Assembly (NCBI GenBank): GCA_002713825.1
Contig: PAUU01000010.1
Span: 54,629 to 60,619, forward strand
DNA length: 5,991 nt
Source: Acidiferrobacteraceae bacterium
GTDB lineage: Bacteria > Pseudomonadota > Gammaproteobacteria > Arenicellales > UBA868
Direction: 5' to 3'
Below are positions 5,224 through 5,991 of the stretch, piece by piece. Below the pieces are notes generated by a model. It was not told where the DNA came from, ran no database searches, and saw only the letters and a program-made list of their open reading frames with translations. Position 1 is the stretch's first letter, and each line of letters starts with the position of its first letter. Position numbers and translations under genes: made by a program.

Positions 5224-5991
5224 ACGGATTCAAAAGGTCCTTGCGCGAGTGGGGCTCGGGTCCCGGCGTGAGGTAGAGCGCTGGATCCGCGACGGTCGCG
5301 TTACCGTTGATGGCCGCCTTGCGGAACTTGGGCAGCAGATAGAAAACTCCTCCCGCCTCGAGGTGGATGGCCGGCCGATCCCTCGAAGGACGACAGCGTC
5401 CGCCCCCGCAAGACTCCTGCTCTATCACAAGCCCGTCGGCCAGATCTGTTCGAGAGACGATCCGCAGGGAAGGGCTACGGTGTTTGAGGCTTTGCCCCGT
5501 CTTCGGGGTCGCCGTTGGGTATCGGTCGGACGCTTGGATATCAATACGTCGGGCCTGCTCTTGTTTACGACGGATGGAGAGCTTGCGCATCGATTAATGC
5601 ATCCCTCAAGCGGGATCGAGCGGGAGTATCGTTGTCGGGTGCGAGGTAACCCCGGTGAGCGGGAGTTCAAACGTCTTCTGGCTGGTGTTCGACTGAGTGG
5701 TCAGGTGTGCCGTTTTGAATCGATTGAGGCTGGCCGCGGTTCTGGGGCAAACCGGTGGTTCCAGGTGGTGCTGAAAGAAGGGCGCAACCGTGAAGTACGG
5801 CGCATGTGGCAGAGTATCGGTTGCACGGTGAGTCGCCTCATCCGGGTCCGCTACGGCCCATTCCGCCTGGACCGCCATCACAACGCCGGAACTTTTTTGG
5901 AACCGAAGGCTCCCGATTGGGATCGGCTTTTGCAGCAGAAAGGAGAGTCGCGGCGAGGCACCCGCTCAAAAAAAGCCGCCTGCTCTCGGGC
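5216..5991 (+). CDS. rluB: 23S rRNA pseudouridine synthase B (right end cut by window)
   Basis: RluB isomerises a uridine in helix 80/90-region 23S rRNA (U2605 in E. coli) to pseudouridine. The 258 complete codons in the window start MTERIQKVLARVGLGSRREV, an S4 RNA-binding domain (about 2-60), followed by the RsuA/RluB/E/F catalytic domain: LLLYHKPVGQICSRDDPQGR (67-86), then GRLDINTSGLLLFTTDGE (105-122) with the catalytic aspartate D108, HRLMHPS, and EGRNREVRRMW. The order and residues follow E. coli RluB closely, which distinguishes it from RsuA. The start is a TTG at 5216-5218: an in-frame stop at 5204-5206 leaves only CCT CGG AAT before it, and any later start would remove the S4 domain. 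It overlaps scpB by eight bases. The sequence is entering a basic C-terminal tail (SRRGTRSKKA) at the edge, so probably little is missing. Confidence 0.94.
   Translation, partial: MTERIQKVLARVGLGSRREVERWIRDGRVTVDGRLAELGQQIENSSRLEVDGRPIPRRTTASAPARLLLYHKPVGQICSRDDPQGRATVFEALPRLRGRRWVSVGRLDINTSGLLLFTTDGELAHRLMHPSSGIEREYRCRVRGNPGEREFKRLLAGVRLSGQVCRFESIEAGRGSGANRWFQVVLKEGRNREVRRMWQSIGCTVSRLIRVRYGPFRLDRHHNAGTFLEPKAPDWDRLLQQKGESRRGTRSKKAACSR

Noticed and set aside
5189..5590. Minus-strand open frame of 133 codons opposite rluB
   Set aside because: The plus strand encodes an unmistakable RluB across this stretch, so the antisense frame is a shadow.

Overview
The window looks like ordinary chromosome from a gammaproteobacterium outside the enteric group, although this assignment is an inference. 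It has a bacterial poly(A) polymerase (PcnB), a long Pseudomonas-style tryptophanyl-tRNA synthetase, Smc-ScpAB accessory genes (enterics use MukBEF instead) and an RluB pseudouridine synthase. Base composition is moderately GC-rich and even, with no visible change that would suggest horizontal transfer. I see no insertion sequence, phage gene, CRISPR array, tRNA or rRNA.

Layout: a truncated gene for a small conserved protein of unknown function runs leftward off the left edge (216-1, minus strand). A 177-base intergenic stretch follows, holding an AT-rich palindrome and a candidate extended -10 promoter. Everything to the right reads on the plus strand: pcnB and folK, joined by a one-base TGATG overlap; a 117-base gap with a candidate promoter; then trpS, scpA, scpB and rluB, packed with overlaps of 4, 4 and 8 bases. 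rluB is cut by the right edge. All genes in the two plus-strand clusters are intact apart from this.

Functionally the plus-strand genes are housekeeping: RNA 3'-polyadenylation (PcnB), folate biosynthesis (FolK), tRNA charging (TrpS), chromosome condensation and segregation (ScpA and ScpB with an Smc encoded elsewhere) and 23S rRNA modification (RluB). The overlaps suggest translational coupling within trpS-scpA-scpB-rluB.

Points of interest: TrpS carries a four-cysteine C-x21-C-x6-C-x2-C array, nearly identical to the [4Fe-4S] motif known from Thermotoga maritima TrpRS. pcnB has no ATG near its conserved N-terminus and may start at ATT, as E. coli pcnB does. rluB can start only at a TTG inside the end of scpB. 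The left-edge gene is a clear protein of unknown role. I found no convincing new multi-gene system.
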